A stretch of DNA of 64,000 nt from Mesorhizobium sp. Lineage in GTDB: Bacteria; Pseudomonadota; Alphaproteobacteria; Rhizobiales; Rhizobiaceae. The stretch lies in contig SAPZ01000012.1 in the NCBI GenBank assembly GCA_004020875.1, positions 1 through 64,000 on the forward strand, read 5' to 3'. Below, one piece after another: positions 37,514-47,011 of the stretch. Position 1 is the stretch's first letter. Each line of letters begins with the position of its first letter. The notes beneath the pieces were generated by a model. The model was given only the letters and a program-made list of their open reading frames with translations. It was not told the origin of the DNA and did not search any database. Made by a program: the position numbers and the translations under genes.

Positions 37514-39115
37514 ATGGCGCCCCGCGTTCTCGTTTCGGATAAACTTTCAACCACCGCCGTGCAGATCTTCAAGGATCGCGGTGTCGAGGTCGACTATTTG
37601 CCGGATCTCGGCAAGGACAAGGAAAAGCTGCTCGAAGTCATCGGCCAATATGACGGCCTCGCCATCCGCTCGGCGACCAAGGTTACCGAGAAGCTGATCA
37701 ATGCCGCAACCAGGCTCAAGGTCGTCGGCCGCGCCGGCATCGGCGTCGACAATGTCGATATCCCGGCCGCCAGCCGCAAGGGCATCATCGTGATGAACAC
37801 GCCCTTCGGCAATTCGATCACCACGGCCGAGCATGCGGTGGCGATGATCTTCGCGCTGGCGCGGCAGATACCGGAAGCCAATGCCTCTACGCATGCCGGC
37901 AAGTGGGAAAAGAACCGCTTCATGGGCGTCGAGATCACCAGCAAGACGCTCGGCGTGATCGGCTGCGGCAATATCGGCTCGATCGTCGCCACGCGCGGCG
38001 TCGGACTGAAGATGCATGTGATCGCCTTCGACCCGTTCCTGTCCGACAGCCGGGCCGAGGAGCTCGGCGTCCAGAAGGTCGAGCTCGACGAGCTCTTCGC
38101 ACGCGCCGACTTCATCACGCTCCATACGCCTCTGACCGAGAAGACGCGCAACATCATCGACGCGGCCGCGATCGCCAAGATGAAGGACGGCGTGCGCATC
38201 ATCAATTGCGCGCGCGGCGGCCTGGTCGTCGAGGCCGATCTGGTCGCGGCGCTGAAGAGCGGCAAGGTGGCGGGCGCCGGCATCGACGTGTTCGAGCTCG
38301 AGCCGGCCGAGCAGAACCCGCTGTTCGGCATGGAGAATGTCGTGGCGACACCGCATCTCGGTGCCTCGACCACGGAAGCGCAGGAGAATGTCGCGCTGCA
38401 GGTCGCCGAGCAGATGAGCGACTATCTGATCAAGGGCGCCGTCTCCAACGCCATCAACATGCCTTCGATCACCGCCGAGGAAGCACCGAGGCTCAAGCCC
38501 TTCGTCAAGCTTGCCGAGGTGCTCGGCGCCTTTGTCGGCCAGGTCACCGAGGATCCGATCAAGGAGGTCGAGATCCTGTTCGACGGCTCGACCGCGACGA
38601 TGAACACGCGCGCGCTGGTGAGCGCCGCCCTTGCCGGCCTGATCCGGCCGCAGGTCTCCGACGTCAACATGGTGTCGGCGCCTATCATGGTGAAGGAGCG
38701 CGGCATCATCGTCGCCGAGGTCAAGCGCGACAAATCGGGTGTGTTCGACGGCTACATCAAGCTGACCGTCAAGACCGAGCACATGACGCGCTCGATCGCG
38801 GGTACCTGCTTCTCCGACGGCAAGCCGCGCTTCATCCAGATCAAGGGCATCAATCTCGACGCCGAGGTCGGTCAGCACATGCTCTACACGACCAATGCGG
38901 ATGCGCCCGGCATCATCGGCCTGCTCGGCACGCTGTGCGGCGAGAACGGCGTCAATATCGCCAACTTCCAGCTCGGACGCAACCGGCCGGGCGGGGACGC
39001 AATCGCGCTGCTCTATCTCGATGCGCCCTTCCCGGAAAAGGTGCTGGAGCAGGTGCGCGCGCACAAGTCGATCGATTCGGCCAAGCGGCTGCGATTCGAC
39101 GTCGGCGGAGAGTGA
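37514..39115 (+). CDS. serA: D-3-phosphoglycerate dehydrogenase
   Basis: This 533-residue long-form PGDH catalyses the first step of serine synthesis. The NAD-binding motif GVIGCGNIGSIV is near 150, and the catalytic residues are Arg234 (NCARGG), Glu263 (VFELEP) and His281 (TPHLGAS). An intervening domain and a C-terminal ACT domain (about 455-533, ADAPGIIGLLGTLCGENGVN) follow; the latter is the usual site of serine feedback. AAGGAGG lies five bases before the ATG at 37514. The open frame continues upstream into serC but is not used. Confidence 0.97.
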   Translation: MAPRVLVSDKLSTTAVQIFKDRGVEVDYLPDLGKDKEKLLEVIGQYDGLAIRSATKVTEKLINAATRLKVVGRAGIGVDNVDIPAASRKGIIVMNTPFGNSITTAEHAVAMIFALARQIPEANASTHAGKWEKNRFMGVEITSKTLGVIGCGNIGSIVATRGVGLKMHVIAFDPFLSDSRAEELGVQKVELDELFARADFITLHTPLTEKTRNIIDAAAIAKMKDGVRIINCARGGLVVEADLVAALKSGKVAGAGIDVFELEPAEQNPLFGMENVVATPHLGASTTEAQENVALQVAEQMSDYLIKGAVSNAINMPSITAEEAPRLKPFVKLAEVLGAFVGQVTEDPIKEVEILFDGSTATMNTRALVSAALAGLIRPQVSDVNMVSAPIMVKERGIIVAEVKRDKSGVFDGYIKLTVKTEHMTRSIAGTCFSDGKPRFIQIKGINLDAEVGQHMLYTTNADAPGIIGLLGTLCGENGVNIANFQLGRNRPGGDAIALLYLDAPFPEKVLEQVRAHKSIDSAKRLRFDVGGE

Positions 39116-39209
39116 ACGCTGGAAACGAAGATGCCCCGCCTGCACCGGCAGGCGAGGCGTTGATAGTACAACAATCACCGATGGCTGCTTGGCGCGTGAT
39201 CGACAGATA

Positions 39210-40109
39210 TCATCCCGCCTGCAGCGCCGTTCGGCTGCCGCTGTATTCGGCAAGTGCAATGCCGCCGAGGACAAGCGCCAGGGCGAAAGCCTGATAGGCT
39301 TGAAACTGCTCGCCGACGATCAGCACCGAAAGCAGCGTGCCGAAGATCGGCACCAGGTTGATGAACAGGCCGGCGCGATTGGCGCCGATCAGCTCGTTGC
39401 CCTTGATGTAGAGGACTTGCGAGACCACCGACGCGCCGAGCGCCGTGTAGAGCGTGAGCGCCCACCCGCTTGCGTCCGGCATGACGGCGCGGCCGGCCGC
39501 TATCTCCCAGATGACGAAGGGCAGGGAGATCAGCAGCGCGGCGATCGACAGCGCCAGCATGAAACTCTGCCAGCGGATTGCCGGCTTGAGCCGCAGCCCC
39601 ACCGAATAGAGGCTGTAGCAAAGCACAGCGACAAGCATGATGGCGTCGCCGAAGTTGAGGTCGAGCTTCAAGAGCTGGCCGAGATCGCCATGGCTTGCGG
39701 TCAGCGCGACGCCGAGGATGGTGAGCACCACGCCGACGATCTGCAGCGGCCGCACCCGCAGGCGGAAGAACATGAAATTGGCAAGGATGATGACGATCGG
39801 GATGGCCGCCTGCTCGATCGAGACATTGATGGCGGTCGTGTAGTTGAGCGCGGTGTAGAAGATGACGTTGAAGATGGTGAAGCCGCAAGCGCCGAGGCCG
39901 GCAAGAAGTTTCCAGTGGCTGCGCACTTCGGGCCAGTCCTCACGCAGTGTCCGCCAGCCGACGGGCAGCAGGATGAGCACCGCCATCACCCAGCGCAGGA
40001 ACACCAGCGTCATCGGCGAGACATGGCCGACGGCAAGCTTGCCCGCCACCGAATTGCCGCCCCATAACAGCATGGTCGACAGTAGGAACAGATAGGCGGC
40101 TCGGTGCAT
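39210..40109 (-). CDS. EamA/DMT-superfamily transporter
   Basis: This 299-residue protein has ten predicted membrane helices in two EamA repeats (about 5-140 and 150-290), including LSTMLLWGGNSVAGKLAVGH at the start and GASVVSQVLYIKGNELIGA in the second repeat. Members export amino acids or metabolites such as threonine, homoserine or purine derivatives. The substrate is unknown, although neighbours for serine and purine synthesis fit that range. It is transcribed against serA and away from purA. Confidence 0.88.
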   Translation of the reverse strand: MHRAAYLFLLSTMLLWGGNSVAGKLAVGHVSPMTLVFLRWVMAVLILLPVGWRTLREDWPEVRSHWKLLAGLGACGFTIFNVIFYTALNYTTAINVSIEQAAIPIVIILANFMFFRLRVRPLQIVGVVLTILGVALTASHGDLGQLLKLDLNFGDAIMLVAVLCYSLYSVGLRLKPAIRWQSFMLALSIAALLISLPFVIWEIAAGRAVMPDASGWALTLYTALGASVVSQVLYIKGNELIGANRAGLFINLVPIFGTLLSVLIVGEQFQAYQAFALALVLGGIALAEYSGSRTALQAG

Positions 40110-40359
40110 GAGGGATCGGCCTGCAGGGATGTTCTCGGGTTCAGGCCGACCTAGGGTGGTGGCGGCGGCAAGTAAATGATGCGAAAGCCGGAATTCGTTG
40201 TGCCTGATCGGGACGAGGCTTCGCCGGCATTGTCATCCCGATCCAATCCCTGGAGCACGCGCGGGTTCCGAAAGCCGGCTCCCGCCTTTTCAAATCATGT
40301 TCCGGAGATGGTTTCGGCGGCAAAGAAAGGGTCGCGCCGGCCGGCGCTTGACGCTATAG

Positions 40360-41706
<1,347 letters not shown>

Positions 41707-41775
41707 TTTCACAGCCCTTCCCGGCGTTACGGCTGATTTGCGGCCGGCGGGAGAAGAATGCAGGTCACCTGACGC

Positions 41776-43599
41776 ATGGCAGATTTCATCGCTGTTCTGA
41801 AAAAGACGATCGACAATCTCAGCGAGAACACGCCGGAGATGCGGTCGAAGGTCTATGACAAGGCACGGGCGACAATCGCCAAGAAGCTTGCCGATCGCGT
41901 TCCACCATTGGCGCCTTCGGTCGTCGATCAGCAGAAGCGTACCCTTGAGGACGCCATCTCCAGTGTCGAGCGCAGTTATGCCAAAAGCGTTCCCGCCGCC
42001 GATCCGCTGGCGGAGCTGGAGCATATCTTCTCCTCCATCGACCGCAACAGGAATCAGCCGACCCACTCCCGCCAGCCGGCGCCGCCCACGATTGTGCCGG
42101 CGCCCCCCAAGTCGGACCCGTTCAAATCAGCCCCCCCTAAGCCGACGCCGACGCCCGCCAGGGCCGAACCGTCCTGGCAAAGCACGACGAAGGCTGAGCC
42201 GGCGCCTCAAAGCCCTGTGAAGACAGAGCCGGCCTGGCAAAGCACGGCGAGGACGGAGCCGAGCCGGCAGGCCGCGCCAAAGGCGGAGCCTGCCTGGCAG
42301 AAAGCGCCACCACCGCCGATGCCGTCGCCGCGCGAGGACGATGTAGGCCTCGCTGGCATGGATGCCGCCGATGCCGAGGACGGCAGCGACGTCTTTGCCA
42401 ATGACGAGCAGCCGGAGGCCGATACTTTCCAACGGTTGCGGCCTCAGCCGCAGCGGCGCAAGCGCGGCTATGGCGGCCTGATCGCTGCCGTCATCGCGCT
42501 TCTGGTGCTGGCCGGCGGCGGCTACGGCATATGGCTGAACAAGAGCGCGTTCGGCTCGCTGTTCGGCGTCGGTGGGGGCAACAAGACGGTCTCGACCGAG
42601 CCGCTGGTCAAGCCCGCTCCGACGAAGCCTGCGACCGAGACGGCTGCAGCGCCGGCCCCGGCTCCGGCGGCTACAGGCGAGCCCGCCGACACGACCAAGT
42701 TCACGCAGCGCCTGACGCCCGAGGGGAAGGAGACCGATCCCGGTCCGGCTGGCGGACAGGCCACTATCGGCGAAGGCGAATCCGTCGCGGCGCTGACCTC
42801 GCGGCCGCCGGCCGCCCCGGCAACGGCGCCTGCGCCGACCGGCGCTGCGCCTGCGCCCGCCACACAAACGCCGCCCGCCGCGGCGCCGGCGACTGGCGCG
42901 GCCAATCCGACGCCGCCGGCGGCTGGAACCACACCGCCAACGGCTGCTGCGGCAACGACGCCCCCCGCGGCGGGCGCCACGCCACCAGCAGCGGCGACAA
43001 CGCCGCCGGCCACACCCGCTCCGGCGGCGGCCCAGGCGACGGTGCCGGTCGGCCAGAAGGCGATATTCTACGAGGAACGCACCAGCACACAGCAGGGCAC
43101 GGCCGAGCCCGGCAGCATCGTCTGGTCGCTGGTGCAGGAATCGCCCGGCGGCGACCTGCCGCCGGAGCCGGCGATCCGCGCCGAGGCGACGATCCCCGGC
43201 AAGAATCTCCAGCTGCGCATGACGATTCGGCGCAACGCCGACCAGACCTTGCCGGCCAGCCATATCATCGAAATGATCTTCCTGACGCCGAAAGACTTCG
43301 ACGGCGGCGGCGTCGACGGCCTTCTGCGCATCGCCATGAAGAGCTCGGAGCAGGACGCCGGCAGCCCACTGATCGGCCTCCCGGCCAAGATCGGCGATGG
43401 CTTCTTCCTCGTCGCGCTCAACGACACCAAGGCCGACGAGGACGCCAACCTGACGCTGCTCCGGGGACAGTCCTGGATCGACGTGCCGGTGGTCTACAAG
43501 ACCGGACGCCGCGCGCTGCTCACCATGGAAAAGGGCATCCCCGGCGAGAAGGTTTTCGACGAGGCGCTGAAGGCCTGGGCGGCGAAGACCTCGGGGTGA
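41776..43599 (+). CDS. Membrane-anchored Pro/Ala-rich protein of unknown function
   Basis: I do not recognise this 607-residue protein. Residues 1-75 are helical and charged (a possible small folded domain starting MADFIAVLKKTIDNLSENTP). Residues 90-190 form a proline-rich, Lys-Ala-Glu-Pro repeat-like segment. One membrane helix lies at about 233-253 (GLIAAVIALLVLAGGGYGI). Residues 270-425 are Pro/Ala/Thr-rich. Residues 425-607 look like a folded extracytoplasmic domain (QKAIFYEERTS ... ALKAWAAKTSG). The orientation is N-terminus in, C-terminus in the periplasm. It follows purA by 69 bases and may be co-transcribed. Confidence 0.8.
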   Translation: MADFIAVLKKTIDNLSENTPEMRSKVYDKARATIAKKLADRVPPLAPSVVDQQKRTLEDAISSVERSYAKSVPAADPLAELEHIFSSIDRNRNQPTHSRQPAPPTIVPAPPKSDPFKSAPPKPTPTPARAEPSWQSTTKAEPAPQSPVKTEPAWQSTARTEPSRQAAPKAEPAWQKAPPPPMPSPREDDVGLAGMDAADAEDGSDVFANDEQPEADTFQRLRPQPQRRKRGYGGLIAAVIALLVLAGGGYGIWLNKSAFGSLFGVGGGNKTVSTEPLVKPAPTKPATETAAAPAPAPAATGEPADTTKFTQRLTPEGKETDPGPAGGQATIGEGESVAALTSRPPAAPATAPAPTGAAPAPATQTPPAAAPATGAANPTPPAAGTTPPTAAAATTPPAAGATPPAAATTPPATPAPAAAQATVPVGQKAIFYEERTSTQQGTAEPGSIVWSLVQESPGGDLPPEPAIRAEATIPGKNLQLRMTIRRNADQTLPASHIIEMIFLTPKDFDGGGVDGLLRIAMKSSEQDAGSPLIGLPAKIGDGFFLVALNDTKADEDANLTLLRGQSWIDVPVVYKTGRRALLTMEKGIPGEKVFDEALKAWAAKTSG

Positions 43600-43602
43600 G
43601 GA

Positions 43603-43645
43603 GCAATTCCAGGAAAAGTGTGAGCGGTTTTCCGTCCGGAATTGC
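43603..43645. repeat. Short palindromic rhizobial repeat
   Basis: Nested inverted repeats, GCAATTCC (43603-43610) with GGAATTGC (43638-43645) and GGAAAA with TTTTCC inside, form a 43-base palindromic element. It resembles repeats scattered in Mesorhizobium intergenic DNA. It sits between the convergent purA-side gene and ccdB. Confidence 0.65.
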
Positions 43646-43659
43646 GTAAGGCAGGCGCC

Positions 43660-43959
43660 TCAAAAGCCTTGGAAGAGCATCTCGAGCGCCGCGACGATAT
43701 CGTCGTGGCGGCTCATGAGATTGGTTCGATTTTCGCCGAGTTCGGTTGCGGCCACCGTCGCGATGAGGTGGGTGGCCATCACCATCTTCCGGCCATTGAT
43801 CTCAAGGACCGGATGCAGCTTGCGCATCGGCGAAGGTGCCGAGGTCAGCGGCAGAAGCGGAACGACAACTCGCGTCTTGAAGTGGTCGACCAGGTCGGAT
43901 TGAACGTCGAGCAGATAGCCGCCTTCGATGCCGCTGGCGAAGACGTCATAGCGCGCCAT
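43660..43959 (-). CDS. ccdB: CcdB-family toxin
   Basis: This 99-residue CcdB-fold protein (MARYDVFASGIEGGYLLDVQ, VVVPLLPL, HPVLEINGRKMVMATHLIA) has the normal family length. CcdB poisons DNA gyrase, and the F-plasmid protein needs its C-terminal Trp-Gly-Ile tail. Here the tail reads Phe-Gln-Gly-Phe, so the tryptophan is missing and activity on gyrase is uncertain. The start codon shares one base with the ccdA stop (ATGA-type overlap at 43959). A further 19 codons upstream in the open frame belong to the ccdA region. Confidence 0.9.
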   Translation of the reverse strand: MARYDVFASGIEGGYLLDVQSDLVDHFKTRVVVPLLPLTSAPSPMRKLHPVLEINGRKMVMATHLIATVAATELGENRTNLMSRHDDIVAALEMLFQGF

Positions 43960-44201
43960 CAGAATTGCCGATGTTCGGCGAGCGGGATGCCGTGCTTGTC
44001 GACATAGTCGTTCCAAGCGTCCATCGTCGCACGGTTCTCAAGCTTCCATAGCCGCGTTTTCTCCGCGGCAACCGCTTCCGCTATGCCGGCCTCCGCAGCC
44101 CGCGATACATTCACGTTGAGCCCCTTGGCTTCCGCCATGAGCTGCGAATCGATCGACAGATTAGCTGGCTGGCGATTTGCGTTCGTCGCAATCTTGCGCA
44201 T
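43959..44201 (-). CDS. ccdA: CcdA-family antitoxin
   Basis: This 80-residue type II antitoxin has an N-terminal ribbon-helix-helix domain (NLSIDSQLMAEAKGLNVNVSRAAEAG) that binds the operator. The C-terminal arm (LWKLENRATMDAWNDYVDKHG) wraps CcdB. The start at 44201 is chosen because GAGGTGA lies five bases upstream. A longer frame from 44237 would begin inside the operator-like repeats. It is first in a two-gene operon with ccdB. Confidence 0.9.
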   Translation of the reverse strand: MRKIATNANRQPANLSIDSQLMAEAKGLNVNVSRAAEAGIAEAVAAEKTRLWKLENRATMDAWNDYVDKHGIPLAEHRQF

Positions 44202-44216
44202 GACGGTCACCTCAAT

Positions 44217-44237
44217 ATGCGCATAGTTCATGCGCAT
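44217..44237. promoter_or_regulatory. Operator-like palindrome pair upstream of ccdAB
   Basis: Two copies of the self-complementary octamer ATGCGCAT lie at 44217-44224 and 44230-44237, with centres 13 bases apart, 16 bases upstream of the ccdA start. Ribbon-helix-helix antitoxins such as CcdA bind paired palindromic half-sites cooperatively, so this is a likely autoregulatory operator. Confidence 0.6.
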
Positions 44238-44262
44238 CGCTGCGTCAGCGCAACGAGGACTG

Positions 44263-46077
44263 CTAACCCTCCATTTCTTCGCGCAGCATCTCCAGCTCCA
44301 GCCACTCTTCCTCGAGTGCTGCGAGCGTCGCGCGCTCCTTGTCGAGCGCAGCGATGGTCTTCTGGAACGAGACAGGGTCGCGCTCGTAGAAGGCGGGATC
44401 GGCGATGTTGTTCTCGAGCCTGGCGATCGAGGCCGTCACCGCTTCGATCTTCTTCGGCAGGGAATCCAATGCGAATTTCTGCTTGAACGAGAGCTTCTTC
44501 GCCGGGCCCTTCGGCGCAGCCTGTTCGGCTTTCGGCGAAGCCTCGGCGGCCTCGGCCTTCGACCTCGCCTTGCGGTCTTCCAGCTTCGAGCCGCCACGCT
44601 GCGCCAGCATGTCGGAATAGCCGCCGGCATATTCGATCCAGCGGCCATTGCCCTCCGGCGCGATCACGCTGGTGACGGTGCGGTCGAGGAAGTCGCGGTC
44701 GTGGCTGACCAGGATCACCGTTCCGGCAAAGCCCGCGACCAGCTCCTGCAGCAGTTCCAGCGTTTCCATATCGAGGTCGTTGGTCGGCTCGTCGAGCACC
44801 AGGAGGTTCGCCGGCCGCGCCAGCACACGGGCGAGCAGCAGACGCGCGCGCTCGCCGCCCGAGAGCTCGCGCACTGGCGTGCGCGCCTGCTCCGGCTTGA
44901 ACAGGAAATCCTTCATGTAGGAGACGACGTGGCGCTGCTCGCCGTTGACCAGCAGGTTCTCGCCGCGACCGTCGGTAAGATAATGCGCCAGCGTCTCCTG
45001 CGGATCGACCGCTTCGCGTTTCTGGTCGAGCGTCGCGATCTCCAGATTGACGCCGAGCCGCACGGTTCCGGCATCCGGCGCCAGCTCGCCGGTCAGCATC
45101 TTCAAAAGCGTCGTCTTGCCGGCGCCGTTCGGGCCGACCAGGCCGACGCGGTCGCCACGCTGGATCCGGGTCGAGAAACCCTTGACCACGGTGAGGTCGC
45201 CAAAACTCTTATCGATGCCCTTGGCCTCGACCACCAGCTTGCCGGATTCCGCGGCGTCGCTCGCCACCATGGTAGCGGTGCCTTCGGCGCCGCGATGGCC
45301 GCGAAAACGCTGGCGCATCGTCTGCAATTCGCCGAGACGGCGCATATTGCGCTTGCGCCTCGCGGTCACGCCGTAGCGCAGCCAGTGCTCCTCGCGCACG
45401 ATCTGGCGGCCGAGCTTGTGCTGCTCGCGCTCTTCCTCCTCCAGCACCTGGTCGCGCCATTCCTCGAAATGGGCAAAGCCCTTGTCCAGCCGCCGCGTCT
45501 GGCCGCGATCGAGCCAGACGGTGGCGCGGGTGACGCGCTCCAGAAAACGGCGGTCGTGCGAGATCAGAATGACGGCGGACGAGGTGCGGGCAAGCTCCTC
45601 TTCCAGCCATTCGATCACGGAAAGATCGAGATGGTTGGTCGGCTCGTCGAGCAGAAGGATATCGGGTTCGGGCGCCATGACACGGGCAAGGGCGGCGCGC
45701 CGCGCCTCGCCGCCGGAGAGATCGCCCGGCTTCTCCTCACCGGTGAGGCCGAGATGTTCCATCAGATAGGTGGCGCGATGCGGATCGTCGGCCGGGCCGA
45801 GGCCGGCCTCGACATAGGCACGCACGGTGGCGAAGCCGTCCATGTCCGGCATCTGCGGCAGATAGCGGACCGTGGCCGAAGGCTGGCGGAAGACTTCGCC
45901 GTCCTGCGGCTCGATCATGCCGGCGGCGATCTTGAGCAGGGTCGACTTGCCCGAGCCGTTGCGGCCGACCAGCGCAATCTTCTCGCCGGCGGATGCGCTT
46001 AGCGCCGCGCCGTCGAGCAGCGGGGTGCCGCCGAAGGTCAGTTTAATGCCGTCGAGATTGAGAAGTGGCGGCGCCAT
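44263..46077 (-). CDS. uup: ABC-F family ATPase, Uup-like
   Basis: This 604-residue cytosolic protein has two ABC ATPase domains in tandem and no membrane part. First Walker A is GRNGSGKST (38-46) with LSGGEARR and LLLDEPTNHLD; the second is GPNGAGKTT near 335 with LSGGERARLLLARV and LVLDEPTNDLD. The linker between domains holds the ABC-F interdomain arm (about 210-290), and the C-terminal 80 residues form a coiled coil as in Uup. ABC-F proteins act on the ribosome to relieve stalling; Uup also affects precise transposon excision in E. coli. Confidence 0.88.
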   Translation of the reverse strand: MAPPLLNLDGIKLTFGGTPLLDGAALSASAGEKIALVGRNGSGKSTLLKIAAGMIEPQDGEVFRQPSATVRYLPQMPDMDGFATVRAYVEAGLGPADDPHRATYLMEHLGLTGEEKPGDLSGGEARRAALARVMAPEPDILLLDEPTNHLDLSVIEWLEEELARTSSAVILISHDRRFLERVTRATVWLDRGQTRRLDKGFAHFEEWRDQVLEEEEREQHKLGRQIVREEHWLRYGVTARRKRNMRRLGELQTMRQRFRGHRGAEGTATMVASDAAESGKLVVEAKGIDKSFGDLTVVKGFSTRIQRGDRVGLVGPNGAGKTTLLKMLTGELAPDAGTVRLGVNLEIATLDQKREAVDPQETLAHYLTDGRGENLLVNGEQRHVVSYMKDFLFKPEQARTPVRELSGGERARLLLARVLARPANLLVLDEPTNDLDMETLELLQELVAGFAGTVILVSHDRDFLDRTVTSVIAPEGNGRWIEYAGGYSDMLAQRGGSKLEDRKARSKAEAAEASPKAEQAAPKGPAKKLSFKQKFALDSLPKKIEAVTASIARLENNIADPAFYERDPVSFQKTIAALDKERATLAALEEEWLELEMLREEMEG

Positions 46078-46087
46078 GTCTGGAATG

Positions 46088-46732
46088 TCAGCTTTCGGGA
46101 AGAGGATAGGGGTGGGCCAGAAGCAGCGCCCGGCCGCGCTCCAGCGCTATGCCAAGCCGCCCTCTGACTTCGTTGGATATAGTGAGCGAGGAGCCGAACG
46201 CCACCTCGACGTGGTCGAGCGGCCATTTCGCGCCGGTAACCGTCAGGCCTGTGAGCTCGGAGAAGCCGAGCACCGAAAACAGCGTGCCGTCCGCATAGTC
46301 GAAGGCGGCGCTACCCGGCAAAACGGGAACACCTTCCTGCGCGCCGCTTGTCAGCAGAACGGCCGTGCCCGCCTCGGCCAGCCGCACGGCGAGCGCCAGA
46401 TGCAAGGAAGCATGGTCGGCGCGCTTGCCGCCGAAGGCGCCGGCCAGCACGAGGCTCGTGGCGCCGCGCTGGAGCGCTTCCGCTATGGCGAGCTCGCCAT
46501 CGGTCATGTCCTTCTCGGCCGGGAAGACTTTTCGTCGGACGGAGGCCAGATCTTCGGGCAGGTTTGCCGGCACCGAGTCGAAATCGCCGACCCAGAGCTC
46601 CGGCATGAGCCCAAGCGTGCGGGCATGGCCGATGCCGGCATCGGCGGCGATGACGCGCGAACCAGCGATCTGGCGTTCGAGCCGGGGCGTGCGGATAAGC
46701 TCGCCGCCAAGCAGGATGGTGAATGTGCCCAT
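46088..46732 (-). CDS. thiN: Thiamine diphosphokinase
   Basis: This 214-residue thiamine pyrophosphokinase transfers diphosphate from ATP to thiamine, making TPP. The family acidic motifs are visible at Asp31 (AADAGIGHA), Asp50-x-Asp52 (VGDFDS), Asp75/Asp78 (KDMTDGE) and GGKRADH (101-107). The start MGTFTILLGG at 46732 is where similarity begins; the longer open frame runs into the riboswitch on the opposite strand and is rejected. It ends 10 bases before uup starts and is divergent from thiBPQ, so salvaged thiamine is imported and activated by adjacent genes. Confidence 0.88.
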   Translation of the reverse strand: MGTFTILLGGELIRTPRLERQIAGSRVIAADAGIGHARTLGLMPELWVGDFDSVPANLPEDLASVRRKVFPAEKDMTDGELAIAEALQRGATSLVLAGAFGGKRADHASLHLALAVRLAEAGTAVLLTSGAQEGVPVLPGSAAFDYADGTLFSVLGFSELTGLTVTGAKWPLDHVEVAFGSSLTISNEVRGRLGIALERGRALLLAHPYPLPES

Positions 46733-46865
46733 GGCCGTCGCCCTTACCAGCCCTCCAAGTGAAACGGAAGCCGGATGCGCCGCGCTTCGGTTCCTGCCCC
46801 GGAACATTAGCTGCCCGGCAAACTTCCGCTTGCGCGCCGCTTCGGCCGGGCCTATCTGTCGAGGC

Positions 46866-46963
46866 GCTCTAACGGGGTGCCGGACATTATCCGGCTGAGA
46901 GGCAATCAAGCCAACCCGCTGAACCTGATCCGGTTTGTACCGGCGGAGGGATTAGACGTTTCG
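46866..46963 (+). ncRNA. TPP riboswitch (THI element)
   Basis: The canonical thi-box strings appear in order: ACGGGGTGCC (46872), GGCTGAGA (46893), ACCCGCTGAACCTGATC (46914) and ACCGGCGGAGGGATTAGA (about 46939-46956). They form the TPP-binding helices. The element lies on the plus strand 50 bases before thiB and should shut down thiBPQ when thiamine diphosphate is abundant. Confidence 0.96.
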
Positions 46964-46970
46964 GACCATC

Positions 46971-47011
46971 CGGCGCCTCAATTCCTTGTCACTCGAACGA
47001 AGGAGGCGCCG
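46971..47011 (+). promoter_or_regulatory. Stem that hides the thiB ribosome-binding site
   Basis: CGGCGCCTC (46971-46979) is perfectly complementary to GAGGCGCCG (47003-47011), which includes half of the AGGAGG ribosome-binding site (47001-47006) and ends next to the ATG. It sits directly after the aptamer, with no T-run. It is the likely expression platform, acting on translation. Confidence 0.75.

Noticed and set aside
39116..39170. Terminator after serA
   Set aside because: A CGCCTGC/GCAGGCG hairpin exists, but no T-run follows on either strand.
37547..39274. 575-codon open frame antisense to serA
   Set aside because: It is a GC-rich shadow of serA with no domain similarity. serA has full catalytic motifs.
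44230..46002. 590-codon open frame antisense to uup
   Set aside because: It is a shadow frame; both ATPase domains are intact on the minus strand.
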